NCBI GenBank assembly: GCA_963920525.1
Contig: OY986438.1
Coordinates: 132,685,920 to 132,749,919 of the forward strand
Direction: 5' to 3'
DNA: 64,000 nucleotides
Source of the DNA: Dichetophora obliterata
Taxonomy: Eukaryota; Arthropoda; Insecta; Diptera; Sciomyzidae
Shown here: one piece after another, positions 45,907 to 58,345 of the stretch
Position numbering within the stretch: position 1 is the first letter of the stretch
Layout of the letters: each line of letters starts with the position of its first letter
The notes under the pieces: generated by a model
Told to the model about the DNA's origin: nothing
Databases searched by the model: none
The model's input: the letters and a program-made list of their open reading frames with translations, nothing else
Program-made: the position numbers and the translations under genes

Positions 45907-46320
45907 ACTAGATGAAACCTAACACGTTACTCCACGCTCCTTTTTCGACGCCCATATAATATTATGAGTGGAACGGCACGTAGAAACTGTGGTCGAATAC
46001 CGAATTCCGAGGCTGTGCGCTCTGTAATTGCAAAGCTATTCGATATAGCAAATTTGGGTTGGGAATGCTATTTATAACTGGCTAAAGCTTCACGAAACCG
46101 AATTTCGATGCTATGTGACCTATTATTCCAAAGCTATTCGATTTCAAAAATTTTGGGGTATATTTGAGGTGCCACGCCCTGTTTTGCAATCAGCACCAGA
46201 CTTCACAAGTACATTCTCAAGACTTTGCTACCGTTTCCCTGAAAAATACATAAAAATTGGTTCAGCGGTTTCGGAGTCTACGTGATATACACACATACAT
46301 ATATTAATTTTTTATAAAGA
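45907..46320 (+). repeat. Dispersed minisatellite-bearing repeat, short copy
   Basis: Starts tactagatgaaacctaacac, homologous to the start of the array at 53539. It has two diverged units with caaagctattcgat, then the tail ttggttcagcggtttcggag and acacacatacatatattaat, ending ttttttataaagatgggc. Confidence 0.6.
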
Positions 46321-46690
46321 TGGGCAGAAAAAGTAGGCTTGCCAACGTTAATATATATAGTGACTGTCACTAAGTCCCATTGCATCTACATACTAATTTT
46401 CACTATCAAAATGTGAACACCTCAGGAATTAGCATGATTTTGAAAAAGTGGGCGTAGATATATTGCGACCATGGTAAACATATGAACTAAACTACCAAAT
46501 ATTAGTTTTATTCGATTAAACCCTGCCTTATATAGAGAAGTTACATTGCTTTGTGGGCTATAAAATTTGCGTGGCAACATTTATATTTAAAGTTCACTAT
46601 CAAAATTAGTACAACTCAGGAATTGGCATGATTTCGAAAAAGTAGACTTAGATAAAGTGCGACCACGCCCACTTTTAATACAGTTGCCGA
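46321..46690 (+). repeat. ACCACGCCCAC-type dispersed repeat, left part
   Basis: Two tandem units about 185 bp apart contain aggaattagcatgattttga / aggaattggcatgatttcga and then gtgcgaccacgcccac. The style and wording match 55060-55220. The repeat appears interrupted near 46690 and resumes at about 47935-48115. Confidence 0.5.
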
Positions 46691-46877
46691 TATACTCAAA
46701 AAATTTATTGGTAAAATTTCCACGAATGATATTCGTAAATAAAATATTCGTACATTCTACAAATATTCGTACAACAAACAAAGTATATCCACAACATACA
46801 AAGTATTTGTATTGTGATATCCTTACGAATTCATACGTACAATTTTACTAATACCTGATGTAAAGAGTCATCTAATA

Positions 46878-47336
46878 CGAAGTTTCTTTTTCACTTGGGT
46901 TCTTTTGACAGCTGTTATGTGTCAAATGGCTTGTCCATATGACGTTTGTGATCAGCATTAAATTCGACACAATAATGAATAGACTTACTCTTGAACAACG
47001 GTTATTAATTGTGGAAACTTACTACCAAAATTAGTCATTAGTAAGATAATGTTATAAAGATCTTCAACAACATTTTTGCAGAAATACGGCCCGATGATGC
47101 CTCCTGCCCATAAACCACACCAAACAGTGCATGTACGGGATTCATTGGAAGCTCTGGGATTGCTTCTGGTTGTTCATCGGCCCAAATGCGGTAATTTTGA
47201 TAGTTAACGCAGCCGTTCAACCAGAATTTAGCTTCGTCGCTAAACACAATTTTAATGATGTTGAAGAACTCTATAACAAGCCATCTGATACTTACATATT
47301 AGCTGTCAAAACAGCCTAGTTAAAAAAGAAACCTCA
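46878..47336. mobile_element. 459 bp rearranged rosa-like element
   Basis: About 60 bp at each end form an inverted repeat (cgaagtttctttttcacttg and, read inward from the right, tgaggtttcttttttaacta, both followed by ttttgacagct and atggcttgt). TA flanks both sides. Plus-strand ATG 46975 opens MNRLTLEQRLLIVETYYQN and a stop, the N-terminus of a rosa-type transposase. The next segment (47247-47038) carries FSDEAKFWLNGCVNYQN and RIWADEQPEAI on the opposite strand, the start of the catalytic domain. An internal deletion plus inversion explains this. Confidence 0.7.
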
Positions 47337-47664
47337 TATCTCCTTTAGTATCTACGAATATATTGTATTTGTTCTATATACTAATGATATTCGTATTAGT
47401 GCATTGTACGAATGCGTTTTGTGTATATATAAATAATAATATTCGTAAATTTATCGTACGAATAACTTTGTTATTTCTTTCATTACATTCGTGGTATTTA
47501 GTAATGCTTCCGTACAATTTACGAATGAAAAATGATATTAGTAGAAACAATTCATTCGTATTGAGCGTACGAATTATTGTTTTGTTTAAAAATTGAAAAC
47601 CGAAATCGTTCAGCCTTGTTTGTTGAACAACTACAGAATATAAGGAACTGTATAATTGTACACT

Positions 47665-47760
47665 GGCTGTAGCCTACTGGTAGAGTGCGTGGTCCGGAAG
47701 CTAAAGAGCCGAGGTTCAAACCCCAGCTTACACAGAATATTTTTTTTTTTCGTTATAAGA
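47665..47760 (+). repeat. tRNA-derived SINE head, third copy
   Basis: A-box region cctactggtagagtgcg and B-box gaggttcaaaccccagc are spaced as in a tRNA, followed by acacagaatatttttttttt. This is the head of the family seen at 1144/5111. The body is missing, so the copy is 3'-truncated or represents the head only. Confidence 0.6.
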
Positions 47761-47934
47761 TATTATGAGCATTCGTAAATGTAACAAATGAATTCGTACA
47801 ATTAACATTTGTTTTTTTAAGAATATGTATGAAATATTCGTAACAAGTACTAATCTACGTAGATTCTACGAATCCTATTCGTGGCTGAAAACTACGAATA
47901 AAATTCGTAGAATGGACGCAGTTATTATTAATAT

Positions 47935-48115
47935 TTACACACAAACAATCTTTTATGATCAAAGCCGTCTGATATACCATTTTTTATATTTTGTGGGCGA
48001 TAGCGTAAATTTGAGTTGTATGGAAGGTACCACGCCCCCTTGTCCAATCGACATCAAACTTGCCAGGAGCAACATCTCAAGATGTTGTGCTTCCCTCTAC
48101 TAAAGAGAGCTCCTC
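47935..48115 (+). repeat. ACCACGCCCAC-type dispersed repeat, right part
   Basis: gatcaaagccgtctgatata, ttttgtgggcgatag and ggtaccacgcccccttgtcc match the wording of 55165-55220 and of the 53.5 kb array. It is the presumed continuation of 46321-46690. Confidence 0.45.
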
Positions 48116-50392
48116 ACCACTTATATTCTTAGACGAAAAGACCTAAAATGGTTTTACTAATAAAACTTGTACATCAATTATTTTTTATATTGATGTCTTC
48201 TGTAAGAACTTTCTTATATAAAACAATCAATTGCAAATATTCAAATTAATAAAAAATGGCAGCATACATCTTTTTAGATGATGAACATTAAGCCGGAGCG
48301 AATTACAAAAGCACATAGCATCGATTTGGCTCAGAGCACATTCGACAGGTATTGATTGTAACAAACATGCAAACTACAAAATTTCATTTCGATCTGATTG
48401 CATCTTTCTGCTAAGGTTTGTCCGGATTTGATGAATAAATTAAATGCGTAACAATTTTCATAATGACCTCACCCCAAATGCCTACTTCAGAGTGTCTTTG
48501 AAAATAACATGTTTCTTCAAATTATTTATATCGCAGAAAATATGATCAGGGTCAATAATTATAGCATAGAAAAGTGTATTTTAGATATTTGATCTCGATA
48601 TAAACAAAAATTACAGGTATTGCGAATTTTTACAGGTAGCGCAAATTTTTATTAATGAGTCAGTTGATAAGTTCTTTAATTTTTATAAGCTGAAAAATTA
48701 AATTTAATTTTTGTGTGTGCTTCATGCAAGCTGGAAATTTTTAATAAGCATTTTGTATAATTTTCTATAATTTTCGGTTTACTTGTTTATATATTTTTGA
48801 AAATTACAAATGAACATTCTATTTTAACAATGTGAGGCTATAGATAAAGGCTTGTTTTTTTTCATTCTGCTCACTTTTATTGCAATATCAATAATTTTTT
48901 AAATCTATTTTTTAAATGACCTTCTGAAGCTGAAGGATTAATATGGGATTAATATATATCAATCCCTTTTATAAAAAGTATTTTAAAATATCGTTTAAAA
49001 AAATTTCCTATTTTTGGTTCAAAACCGGAACAGAAGATAAAGTCCTATCTATTCAAAATTTTGTATCGTTAATGTATGATACTATATCTATCGATACAAG
49101 GGTACATTTTTTCATATGTAATCGCTCCGCCCTTATTTGTATTAATAGATGTACGTTGTAGATAAATCGTTTTTATGAAGAAGACTTCTGATTAAATTTT
49201 ATAGAATATATAATTCATCTGCAATTTTTTTAAAAGGGAGTTTTTACATTTTTTTAAGTAGGTAGAATAAAACAAAAATCGTGTAAAAGTGTTAAAATAT
49301 TTAACAACAATATATTGCTCGTAAAACTTTTTTCTAGGTATGTGAACAGAAAAACTGCATTAATGGTATGCATATTTAAAAGTTTTCCTATTACTTATAT
49401 ATGTAAATTGTTAACTATAGTGTAAGCTTCAAATCTATGTATGTGTATTAAAAACTACCTAAGAGCAAACTGATAAAACGCCGACACACGTGCAAGTTTT
49501 TTTTTGCAAGTTAACCGAATTCTGTACTGTTTTATTGTATTTTTGGCTAATTTAAAATTAAACCTAAATTACTTTTAATTATTTTTCTTATTTAATTGTT
49601 TTAATCTTGTGATATGCAAATAAATTTGATATACAACTAATAATTAGAGGAAATAAAGCAGTATTTAGAAAAAATTCTCTTCTACTTAAAACAGTGCAAT
49701 TAAATGTGACTTAATTAAATTTCAACTTTATTCAAAGTCATTCTAACAAATAATCAATAACTGAATTTGCTCAAAAAGCAACTAATTCAATTAAATACAA
49801 TTTAAGCTTACATTTAAAATAATCACTATTTATACAACAAAATTCATGTTAGCAATCTAAAATGAGAAATATTGGAATTTGAATAAATGACAAATACAGA
49901 TAATGAAAAAATAAATTAAAAAAAAATCAACAACAATCAATTTCCATTACATAATTTTGGCAATTATTGTAGAAAAAATAATAGTGAAATACACAGAATT
50001 TTAGGGAAAAATCATTGTGTTTGTGTAATGTGTCTTATTGAATATTATGTATTTATATTCACAAAGTTTTTTTTGACGCCAAATTTCATAATTATTTACC
50101 AACCTCAACATGAATTGAATATATCAACAAAGTGTTAGCAACTCAAAATAATTTTGGTAGACATTTATTTAAATTTAATAACGAATATATACTGAATACA
50201 TTTTATTTTTCAATTTGTTCAAAGGGCTGTGTGAGAGAGAAATTTTTGTCAGGATATAATAATGTCAGGTGAAATATGGAGAGGGGGAGAGGTGTTGCGG
50301 AATATTCTTGAAAAATATACAATAAAACGTTGTTAGAAGTTGAACATGGTTTTCAAAGTACTTCAAAATTAGTTGGAAAATAAAACTATTTG
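48116..50392. other. AT-rich stretch, no gene seen
   Basis: No supported frames, repeats or element ends. Confidence 0.45.
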
Positions 50393-50400
50393 ATTGCAGT

Positions 50401-51858
50401 CAGAAGCGGTTTTAAGGGTGGGCTACCAGGGCGCCGGGGTGTACGGAGTGCTGTGACCGACAACATAACTTAACCACTTAATTTGAATACCTATCTCTAT
50501 CGATATAAAGAAAAATCAAATTAATTAATTTTTAAGAACTTATCCTGTAGGAGTGAGTATGAGCATCAGCATTTATCTACTAAAACATGATTGTTTGAGT
50601 GCGAAGCTCAAACTTTGTACTTAAATACTTCATTACTCTAATTTTTGTAAGTTAAGCCTACAAATTAAGTCTAAAGACAGAAAAATTGTCAAAAAGACAG
50701 AAAAATGTCAAAAATGTAAATAAAAACTATCTACATAGTACCAAAGCGCTAGGCAGGGGGCTGAAGGCGGGGTAAAAACATGCTTATTTGGCCACTTAGT
50801 TTCTGTCAGTCCGTCTGTTCTGATTTCAATATTACTTCATTTCAGGAAATAAATTATCAAATTATGTTATTATAATAAAATTGTCAAAACTAGGTCGAAA
50901 GAAAAACGCACTGCTACTGTCAGGCGAGAATTTCAACTCGTATTATGCTCAATGTATAATTTCCAACCGTCACTTTTTTTTACTCATATGTTCTTAAGCA
51001 AAAAAACTTTGCTGTTCCATTTAGTCAAATCTAAAAAACCCTTTTTATTAATTGATCGAGGAAGGGTAGGACCCTGAATGAGCTTTGAAAACGTGCAAAT
51101 TTTAGGGGAGAGTTTGGTTCTTTTGAGCATATTTTTAAGATTTTTTTTCCATCGAACAATTTTTTTTTAAATCATTTTTAAAATTTAAAACTTATTTTTG
51201 AAACATAAGTTACCCGCTATGTGTGGTAGTAAAATCAATTATTTTGGAACAAAAAATTTTGGTGAGGTCGCTTCAAAAAAAGATTTAATATTAATAAAAT
51301 TAAAAAAATATTAATAAATTAATAATATAAAATTGGTTAAATTGTCTTTACGAATCATGAAATTTCCTTTAAAAATGGCATTTTATCGTTAGTGCATACT
51401 TTTGCATATATTGCAGTAACTGCATGATTTTGCATTTTTTACAAAAAATGCATATTCTTGCATATTTATTGCTCATATTTTTGTATATTTTACAACAAAT
51501 GCATGTGGTTTTTGCATATTTTTGCTTTTTATTATTTGCAATCATTTAAATTAAGTACGACATCTTTTTATTTAAGTACATGCAATATTAATTTATGTAA
51601 TAATAATAAAATATAAGAAAAATGTTTTTAATTGCATATTTTACCAGTTTTTATCGCAAATTTTTTATTTTTTAGTGCATAGCATTTCTAGCCCTAGATA
51701 TTATTAATAATAATAAATACATGTTTGTAGTTTTCTATTAATTCAATAATAAATATGGTACACAATTGAAAATTTGTTTGTTTAAACTATAATGATATAA
51801 ATAAGGGCGCCAAATGCATAACTCGCCCAGGGCGCCTAAGTGGATTAGGCCGGCCCTG
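50401..51858. mobile_element. 1.46 kb non-autonomous hAT element
   Basis: The right end, read inward, is CAGGGCCGGCCTAATCCACT, a hAT end type found widely in animals. The left end CAGAAGCGGTTTTAAGGGTG is a diverged counterpart, and both are followed by a shared cagggcgcc/ggcgccctg block. The outside 8 bp are ATTGCAGT (50393-50400) and ATGGCAGT (51859-51866), one mismatch. The interior has no ORF but shows a run of tgcatatttt-type phrases at 51380-51520. Confidence 0.75.
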
Positions 51859-51866
51859 ATGGCAGT

Positions 51867-53538
51867 TGAAATTGATAAATAAATTATTAATTGTTAGAAT
51901 ACCTTACGGCTAAATGCTCTCAATTGCTTTAAAATACCATTCATTTCACTCTGTGAAAATTATACAAACCATAATTTTTTGGCCAAATATATAGATTGCT
52001 AAATGAATTAAATATATATTTCGAGCTCGAACAGTAATTATTCTACAAATATTGCAATAAATGAAATTGTATTATTTCAACACATCTACGCATACGTTTA
52101 CACTGCGTTGTATGTTTATGTGTGTGTGTGTGTCTCTGATTGGACTGGTTATTATTACTCCTGGGCATGCATATGGTATTGGTAAATATAGTTTTTAGCA
52201 TATATTTATACTATATAATTGAAATACATTTGCATATTTATACCTTTACAAAAATAAAAAAAAAAAAGGAAAACAAAACCTACAAAAAGCTCTAAATTAT
52301 TTATCAGGCTTAATATTTTGAGAAATTTTCTCTAACTTATTCAGTTATTAAATGTTTAATTTTAATGGCTTTTAGGGCAATAAATCTATTCAATGCTAAA
52401 TTAATAATCAGTACTTAAGGCAATCAAGCAATTAGTTCCCAAATGAATGTCAAAGAAAATCTTCCATGAGATTATAATTCAAATTCTCTGCATGATCAAA
52501 ATGATAGGAAGAGGAAGTTTAGAGGCAATTTTTTCGATGTCATAGCATAAATTTAAGTATTCATCGGCAGCTGCATCTACAACTAGATCTACAACTGCAT
52601 TCACAGCTACATCCGCATTCACATCTGCATCTTCATCTGCATTTGACTGTGTATCTGCGGTTGCCTGTATGCATGTGCAGTGAATCTGTAGCTTTGCATA
52701 ACTGAATATTCAGTTGTATAACTTTGAAAATATGCCAAAATATGTTTGTAAACGTGCAGCAAGCACTTCGCTGCCAGAATATATCTGCTTTGTTCGGGAT
52801 GGTTTGGCTGCAAGTGGCTGCAATTGAATTTTAAGCCACATTGTTTTACGTTTTTGCAAAATTCTGATTTTATTTTCTTTATCACAGTTGTGTTTGAGAA
52901 AATCTTAAGATTTTTCATTATTGTATGTATTTTTTTTTTGAGTTCTATTTCATTTGCACTCAATTGTTTGGCAGTTGAAAATAATTTTATAGCTCAACAT
53001 TAATATTTATCTTGGCATTTTTGAAGTTTTGTGAATACCTGACCGAGTTATGTTGTTTTTTTAACAAAAAATCTAGAAAGTCAAGGCAACAATTGTAATA
53101 TTCAGCCTTTGTCAAAACACTGCCGACAACGAAATGAGGTCGATTGAGTTTGCCGCATCAAGAAAAATACTCGTAAGTTGGTCATGATTTTAGCATCTTA
53201 ATATTTATAAGGCCATTGGAGATGATTCGTTTTCAAACAAATCGAACAAAATTAAGGAAAAAAAAATAATAAAAACATTTTAGAAAAAAGAGAAAACAAA
53301 TCCAGCGAACCTAGTGAAAAAATAGGCGTGTCAGAAAAATGTTCGTTCTCTTTAGAAGAGAACAAAAAAAATTGAACATAATTCACAAGTAAAACGAGCT
53401 CTCAACAATATGGTTGTCTTTTTAAACCAAATAGATTGAAGTTATTTAAAATCGTGGACTCTGTAGACTCTGTAGACGTGGATTAATGTAGACTCTGTCA
53501 ACCCAAAAAGTTGAAAAATGAACTTTAAATTTATTTTT
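51867..53538. other. AT-rich stretch with one small minisatellite
   Basis: At 52565-52665 a run of gcatctacaactgcattcac-like hexamer multiples (catctg/cattca/catcta) forms an imperfect tandem repeat. It produces a 114-codon minus-strand frame (52619-52963) that I do not accept as a gene. A short tandem duplication gactctgtagactctgtaga lies at 53458-53477. Confidence 0.5.
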
Positions 53539-55385
53539 AACTAGCTGAAACCCGGCGCGTTGCTGCCACTCTCCCTATTCAAACGCCCATAAAATGTTAT
53601 CAGTAAAACAGCATGTCTAAATTGAGGTCAAATACTGAATTTTGAGACTGTGCGACCTATATCCACAAAGCTATTCGATATAACAAATTTGGGTTGTATA
53701 GGAAGTGCCACTCTCTCTTCATCACCGCTAATAGAATGTAATCAATTAAACTGGATGTCTACATGGAGGTCGAATACCGAATTCCAAAACTGTGCGACAT
53801 ATAACTCCAAAACTATTCGATAGCACAAATTTTGATTGTATGGGAGGTGCCACTCTCCTTTTCCCTACGCCCATAAAATTTTAGCAATGAAACTGCATGA
53901 GTACATTGAGGTCGAATACTGAATTTTGAGGCTGAGTTACCTATAACTCCAAATCTATTCGATATCGCAAATTTGGGTTAAATTGGAGGTGTCACGCCCC
54001 CCGACAAACTCTAAAAAATTTTATCAGTAAATCTGCAAGCGTAAATTTTGGTCGAATACTGAGTTCCGACGCTGTGCAACCTTGAACTACAAAGCTATTC
54101 GATATCACAAATTTTCGTTGTATGGGAGGTGCCACTCCCCCTTGATCAACGCTCATAAAATGTAATCAATGAAACTGCATGTGTACATTGAGGTCCAATA
54201 CTGAATTCCAAAGCTGTGAGACCTATAACCCCAATGCTATTTGATATCTCTAATTTGGTTTAAATAGGAGGTTTCACGCCCCCTTGTCGTACGCCCATAA
54301 AATGTAATTAATGAAACTGCATGTATAAATTGGGGCCGAATACTGAATTCTGACGCTGATATTCAATATCGCAAATTTACGTTAAATGGGAGGTGACACG
54401 CCCCTCTTACCAATGAACATAGATTGAATCAATGAAACTGCATGTGTATATTGAGGTCGAATACTGAATTTCGGCGTTGTACGACTTATAACTCTAAAAC
54501 TATTTGATAGCACAAAGTTGGGTTGTATGGGAAGTGCCACTCCCCTTTGCCCTACGACGACAAAATGTAAGTATTGAAAATGCATGTATAAATTTAGGTC
54601 GAATACCGAATTCTTACGCTGTCAACCTATAACTTCAAAGCAATACGACATCGCAAATTTGGGTTGTAAGGGAGATGTCACGCCTCCCTGTCCAACGCCC
54701 ATAAAATAAAACCATTGAAACTGCATGTGTAAATTGAGGTCAAAAACTGAATTCCAAAGATGAATTCCTATAACTTCAAAGCTATTCGATATCACAAATT
54801 TGGGTTGTATCGGAGGTGCCCCTCCCCCTTGTCCACTCCCATAAAATTTCATCACAGAAACGGTACGTCTAAATTGTGGTCGAATACCGAATTTCTAAGC
54901 TGTGCGACCCATAACTCTAACTAAAGCTATTCGATAACAACAATTTTTTATTTATATGTGGGAGGTAAAAGGGGGTGTGGCATTGCCCCTTAAACCATCT
55001 CGTACTCAAAGCAAAGCGTACTTACAAAATTTGAGCTCAATCGGACCAATGGTTTCGAAGTATTTTGATATTTTCTTTAAAGTAGGCGTAGATGAATTGT
55101 GACCACGCCCATTTTTTCAAAGTTAATTATAGTTATCATACGAACTTATTTACCAAATTTTAATTTCATACGACCAAAACCGTCTTAAATACAGCATTTT
55201 TATTGATTTGTGGGCGACAAAAGGGGGTGTGGTACAAAACCTGCAAAGATACACACATGCAATTTCTTATGTGCACCCTCCACACAGACCCAAATCACCC
55301 CTGAAAATTTCATTGAAATCGGGCAAGACGTCTAGGAGGAGTATGCGAACAGGAAGTTTTGCCACATAATTTTATATATATAGAT
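53539..55385 (+). repeat. Element with ~10-unit, ~140 bp tandem array
   Basis: Starts aactagctgaaacccggcgc. About ten diverged units follow to 54960, each with cgcccataaaatg, gaaactgcatg, aggtcgaatactgaatt, caaagctattcgatat and ttgggttgtatgggaggtgcc. Unit starts are 125-150 bp apart. Unique sequence with gaccacgcccat and a tail (ccctgaaaatttcattgaaa, tttatatatatagat) closes the element. The head and tail match the copies at 20796 and 45907. Length variation among units means the array has not been homogenised recently. Confidence 0.8.
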
Positions 55386-55793
55386 ATCAAAACAGTGGGC
55401 GCAAAAGTGGGCGTGGTCAATTTTTCTTTCAGTAAACACTTAAGTTGGATTACTACGAACATTTGAAAAAAAATTATCCAAATCGGTCCAGCCGTTTTCC
55501 GATTTTAGATAAATTGAAAAAAGTGGGAGCAAAAGTGGGCGTGGTCAATTTTTCTTTCCGACAAAACTTAAATTGGATTACTATGAACATTAAAAAAAAA
55601 ATTATCCAAATCGGTCCAGCCTTTTTCCGATTTTAGATAAATCAAAAAAAGTGGGCGTGGTCAATTTTTCTTTCCGTAAAAACCTAAGTTGGACTATTAC
55701 GAACATTTAAAAAAAAAATTATCCAAATCGGTTCAGCCGTTCTCAACTGATGCAATTACCAACGAACGACATTTGATTTTTATTTATATAGAT
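55386..55793 (+). repeat. Second array, three ~120 bp units, directly abutting
   Basis: Three units share gtgggcgtggtcaatttttc, tttccgtaaaaacttaagttggatta (with changes), cgaacattt and tatccaaatcggtccagccg. Units 1 and 2 are about 125 bp apart, and unit 3 is shorter. The tail tttttatttatatagatt ends the element. It starts exactly where the 53539-55385 element ends, so one may have inserted in the tail of the other. Confidence 0.75.
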
Positions 55794-56473
55794 TAAAAAG
55801 CGGTTGACTTTTTACACCCTAAAAGCTGAAATTGTATCCAGTTGAAAACTTTAACTTTAAGGTTTGGTTTTTTAAAACAATAAGTTTCAAAATTTACTAA
55901 AAGGTTGATATGTTTTTTTTTCAACAAAATTGGGAAATTTCATGGTAAACAAAGAACGGAAATGCTCTTTAAAGAGAGTCTCTAAGCGCTTGTGGACTGG
56001 AACCCTTATTTTAATTTCTAAAGCTTGGACTTGAATTACCGAGGCACTTTTTTAAATTAAACAGCTGAGCCCGAGTCGTCTTAACCAGGAATTAAGAGTT
56101 AACCAAGAATCTCAGCACAGTTTAAGATATTAGATTTTAAGACATGTATTGTATTATGGTGTATTTCTGAAAGAAGGAGAATTTTGTAAAAACAATTTTT
56201 ACAAGAGAAGTGCACTTTTTTTGAAATAAGACTTGATGGACTCTTTCTTTTCTTAGCAGAAATGGTCCTCTGAACGTCTTCTTGAAGATTTTTAGCATTT
56301 AAAAAAGCTATTAGATTGTCTCATTTTTCTTTTTCTCAATCACATAAATTTGCAGTAGATGATGCATTAAAAAAATTTTGAAAGTTGACAGAAAAAATAT
56401 AGTTTTTAAAATAAATACATTTTCAACAAAATGTAGATGAAAAATTAAACCTTAGTAGTTAAAAATTGATAAA
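55794..56473. other. No gene seen
   Basis: AT-rich, no supported frames. Confidence 0.4.
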
Positions 56474-58064
56474 AGCTGCATTCGATTCGCCAGCCTTTAC
56501 TCAATTAATGACACTTATTTCAAAATTTGTATGGGAAAACAACCTCAAGTTGAGGTTAGAGCAGGTCAATTGCCGATTGAGTTGAGTAAAGTTACGTTGC
56601 CAAGTTCTTATTTCTTAGTTGTTTTGTGTACGGGATAAGGTAAAATGTAATAGATGCTGTCAAAATGTGACGTGAGTACAAAAACAAAATTAAATTTTTT
56701 CAAGCAGTCAGCGGTTTTTGTTTTGGTTTTTTTAAGTTTTCGTTCTGACCATGATACAATGACCAGGTATTATTAATAGCGACTGCGCTGCCAAGCTGTG
56801 GGCATAAGATGTCAAAAACAAGTGATGTACACCGAAACAAAAATAACGAGGGATTTTTGTTTTAAAGCAAGCATTTTGGCGTCATATTGTTCTCAATATG
56901 TTCACAATGCTATTTATACACTTAACTTATTTATTGTAAAAACTTCGATTTTACATGAATTTGGGCTCATTTGAAGGACAACTATTTTATATCACAAAAA
57001 AATCTTCAAACGTTAAATTTTCTTAGTCCAAAAAGAGCTATATCTTCAAGAGATATGCATGGATTTTCAAGATTTATACTTCGTTGAATAGATACTTGCC
57101 TTTCTTTTGATTCTCATAAATATTACTAATGTTGGAATATTTCAAAAATCACTTGTTTTTAAGGCCATTTTTTCTAATTTTGGACCCATATAATTTCTGA
57201 ACGACTTAAGAGCGGCCCTTATTTTCTTCACTAATACCTTTTTAGCTCCAAATACACATTTTGAAAAAAAAAAATAAAAATAAAAAAGACCATTTTTGCT
57301 AAAGGTTAAATGTTCCGAAAATTGTGCCGTTTTAAAAATTATTTCCCTTTTAAGAAAAATCCCTATTTTAATCAAGAAAAACAACATCGTTAAATGTCAT
57401 CACCTCATTTTGACAATATATGCCCACGCTGAATAGTTGTTTCAGCTCGATTAATACTACCTTCAACTCATTCTATCATGGTTCTGACTGGAAAATTTTA
57501 TTTTAAAATGTTTTAAAATGCCAAATGCCAAAAAAAAGTTTATAATGCAATTTTGCTGAATATTTTATATATTATTTCTTTCTTAGGAAACAAAACGTGT
57601 GGAAAATCACGTTGCTACAGGCAAAAAGAGAGGCGAAATAATTAAATACATTTTTAAGAATCTTTGATGCCAAGTTTTCTTCTGGTCGTCTCAAAACAAA
57701 AGGAACGACAAAGCCACACAAATGCATTTTATCAACAGCACAAGGATATACCATTGATCTGCCAGTCTCCTCCTTGCATATAGAGCTTGCGAGCAGCAGA
57801 AAGCTCATTGATGCTCATCGACACTCTAATTGCTATTTTATGTACCATTGCAGGAATCCGCTTTAGAGCAATCCCAACAGTTCTACTAAAAACTTTTCTT
57901 TTTCTTTTCTTTTTCTTTAAATTAATTATTTATTTTTCAATTTATTGACATACTTTATTGTGATTTGTCAAAACAAAAGTGTTGCCAACTATTGAGCAAG
58001 TAAAAGCTTAATAAGTAGCCGTTTTTTTGCAAGTGAGTTGAGCACTGGCGAATCGAACGCAGCT
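56474..58064 (-). mobile_element. 1.6 kb PIF/Harbinger-like element
   Basis: Left end AGCTGCATTCGATTCGCCAG and right end (read inward) AGCTGCGTTCGATTCGCCAG differ at one position in 20. TAA follows the right end, and the left side reads AAA, so a 3 bp TWA duplication is possible but not clean. The interior carries a Harbinger transposase remnant on the minus strand (57572-57895). Confidence 0.65.
57572..57895 (-). pseudogene. Harbinger-type transposase fragment
   Basis: The first part (about 57895-57745) reads VFSRTVGIALKRIPAMV, which fits the [T]VSR-x-V-x-x-x-L-x-R-I stretch of HARBI1-like proteins. After a frameshift the second part shows YPCAVDKMHLCGFVVPFVL and RRPEENL, which fits their (F)P-x-x-(I/V)D-x-x-H-(I/V)-x(n)-P...-E/Y block containing the first catalytic Asp. 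The remaining catalytic residues are not recognisable. Expression is unlikely: there is no intact start, and the two parts are in different frames. Confidence 0.5.
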
Positions 58065-58194
58065 AATCTTATTTTTAAATTGAAAATGAACTGTTAAAGT
58101 AAAGTTAATGAAAAATTTTATTAAAACCACTAAAATGATTTTTTTTTAATTTTTTCATAGTTTTTTCAATTAGTCTTGTTAAGCTTGAACCTTC

Positions 58195-58345
58195 GGATCT
58201 CATGGGAGGAATTGAACCGCAAAAAATCTTTGATTTTATAACAAAAATGTATCTGTTTGTGTTCTTGCTATTTTCGTTATGTATGCTATTCGAAAACACA
58301 TAATTCTGTCAAAAAATCTCATAATAGCTCCGTCGTCTAAGCCAT
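58195..58345 (-). repeat. Possible tRNA-like SINE head with long spacer
   Basis: On the minus strand atggcttagacgacgg resembles an A-box and, some 125 bases later, gcggttcaattcctccc a B-box. The spacing is too long for an ordinary tRNA. It could be a head interrupted by an insertion, or chance. Confidence 0.25.

Larger units (their letters stand above)
46691..47934. repeat. Inserted segment rich in ATTCGTA/TACGAAT heptamers
   Basis: The heptamer ATTCGTA or its complement occurs roughly twenty times in the outer parts (46715-46850, 47345-47580, 47770-47915), far above chance for such AT-rich DNA. Pairs such as ctacgaataaaattcgtag (47892-47910) form small hairpins. A rosa-like element (46878-47336) and a SINE (47665-47760) lie inside. 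No long terminal inverted repeat was identified. Confidence 0.5.

Noticed and set aside
52619..52963. 114-codon minus-strand frame with MQMKMQM
   Set aside because: The N- or C-terminal part is the hexamer minisatellite and the rest has no family resemblance.
54382..54855. Two minus-strand frames with a repeating V[V]GQRGV...PPIQPKF pattern
   Set aside because: They are the translation of the ~140 bp tandem array; the period is not a multiple of three, so the pattern does not persist as a protein.
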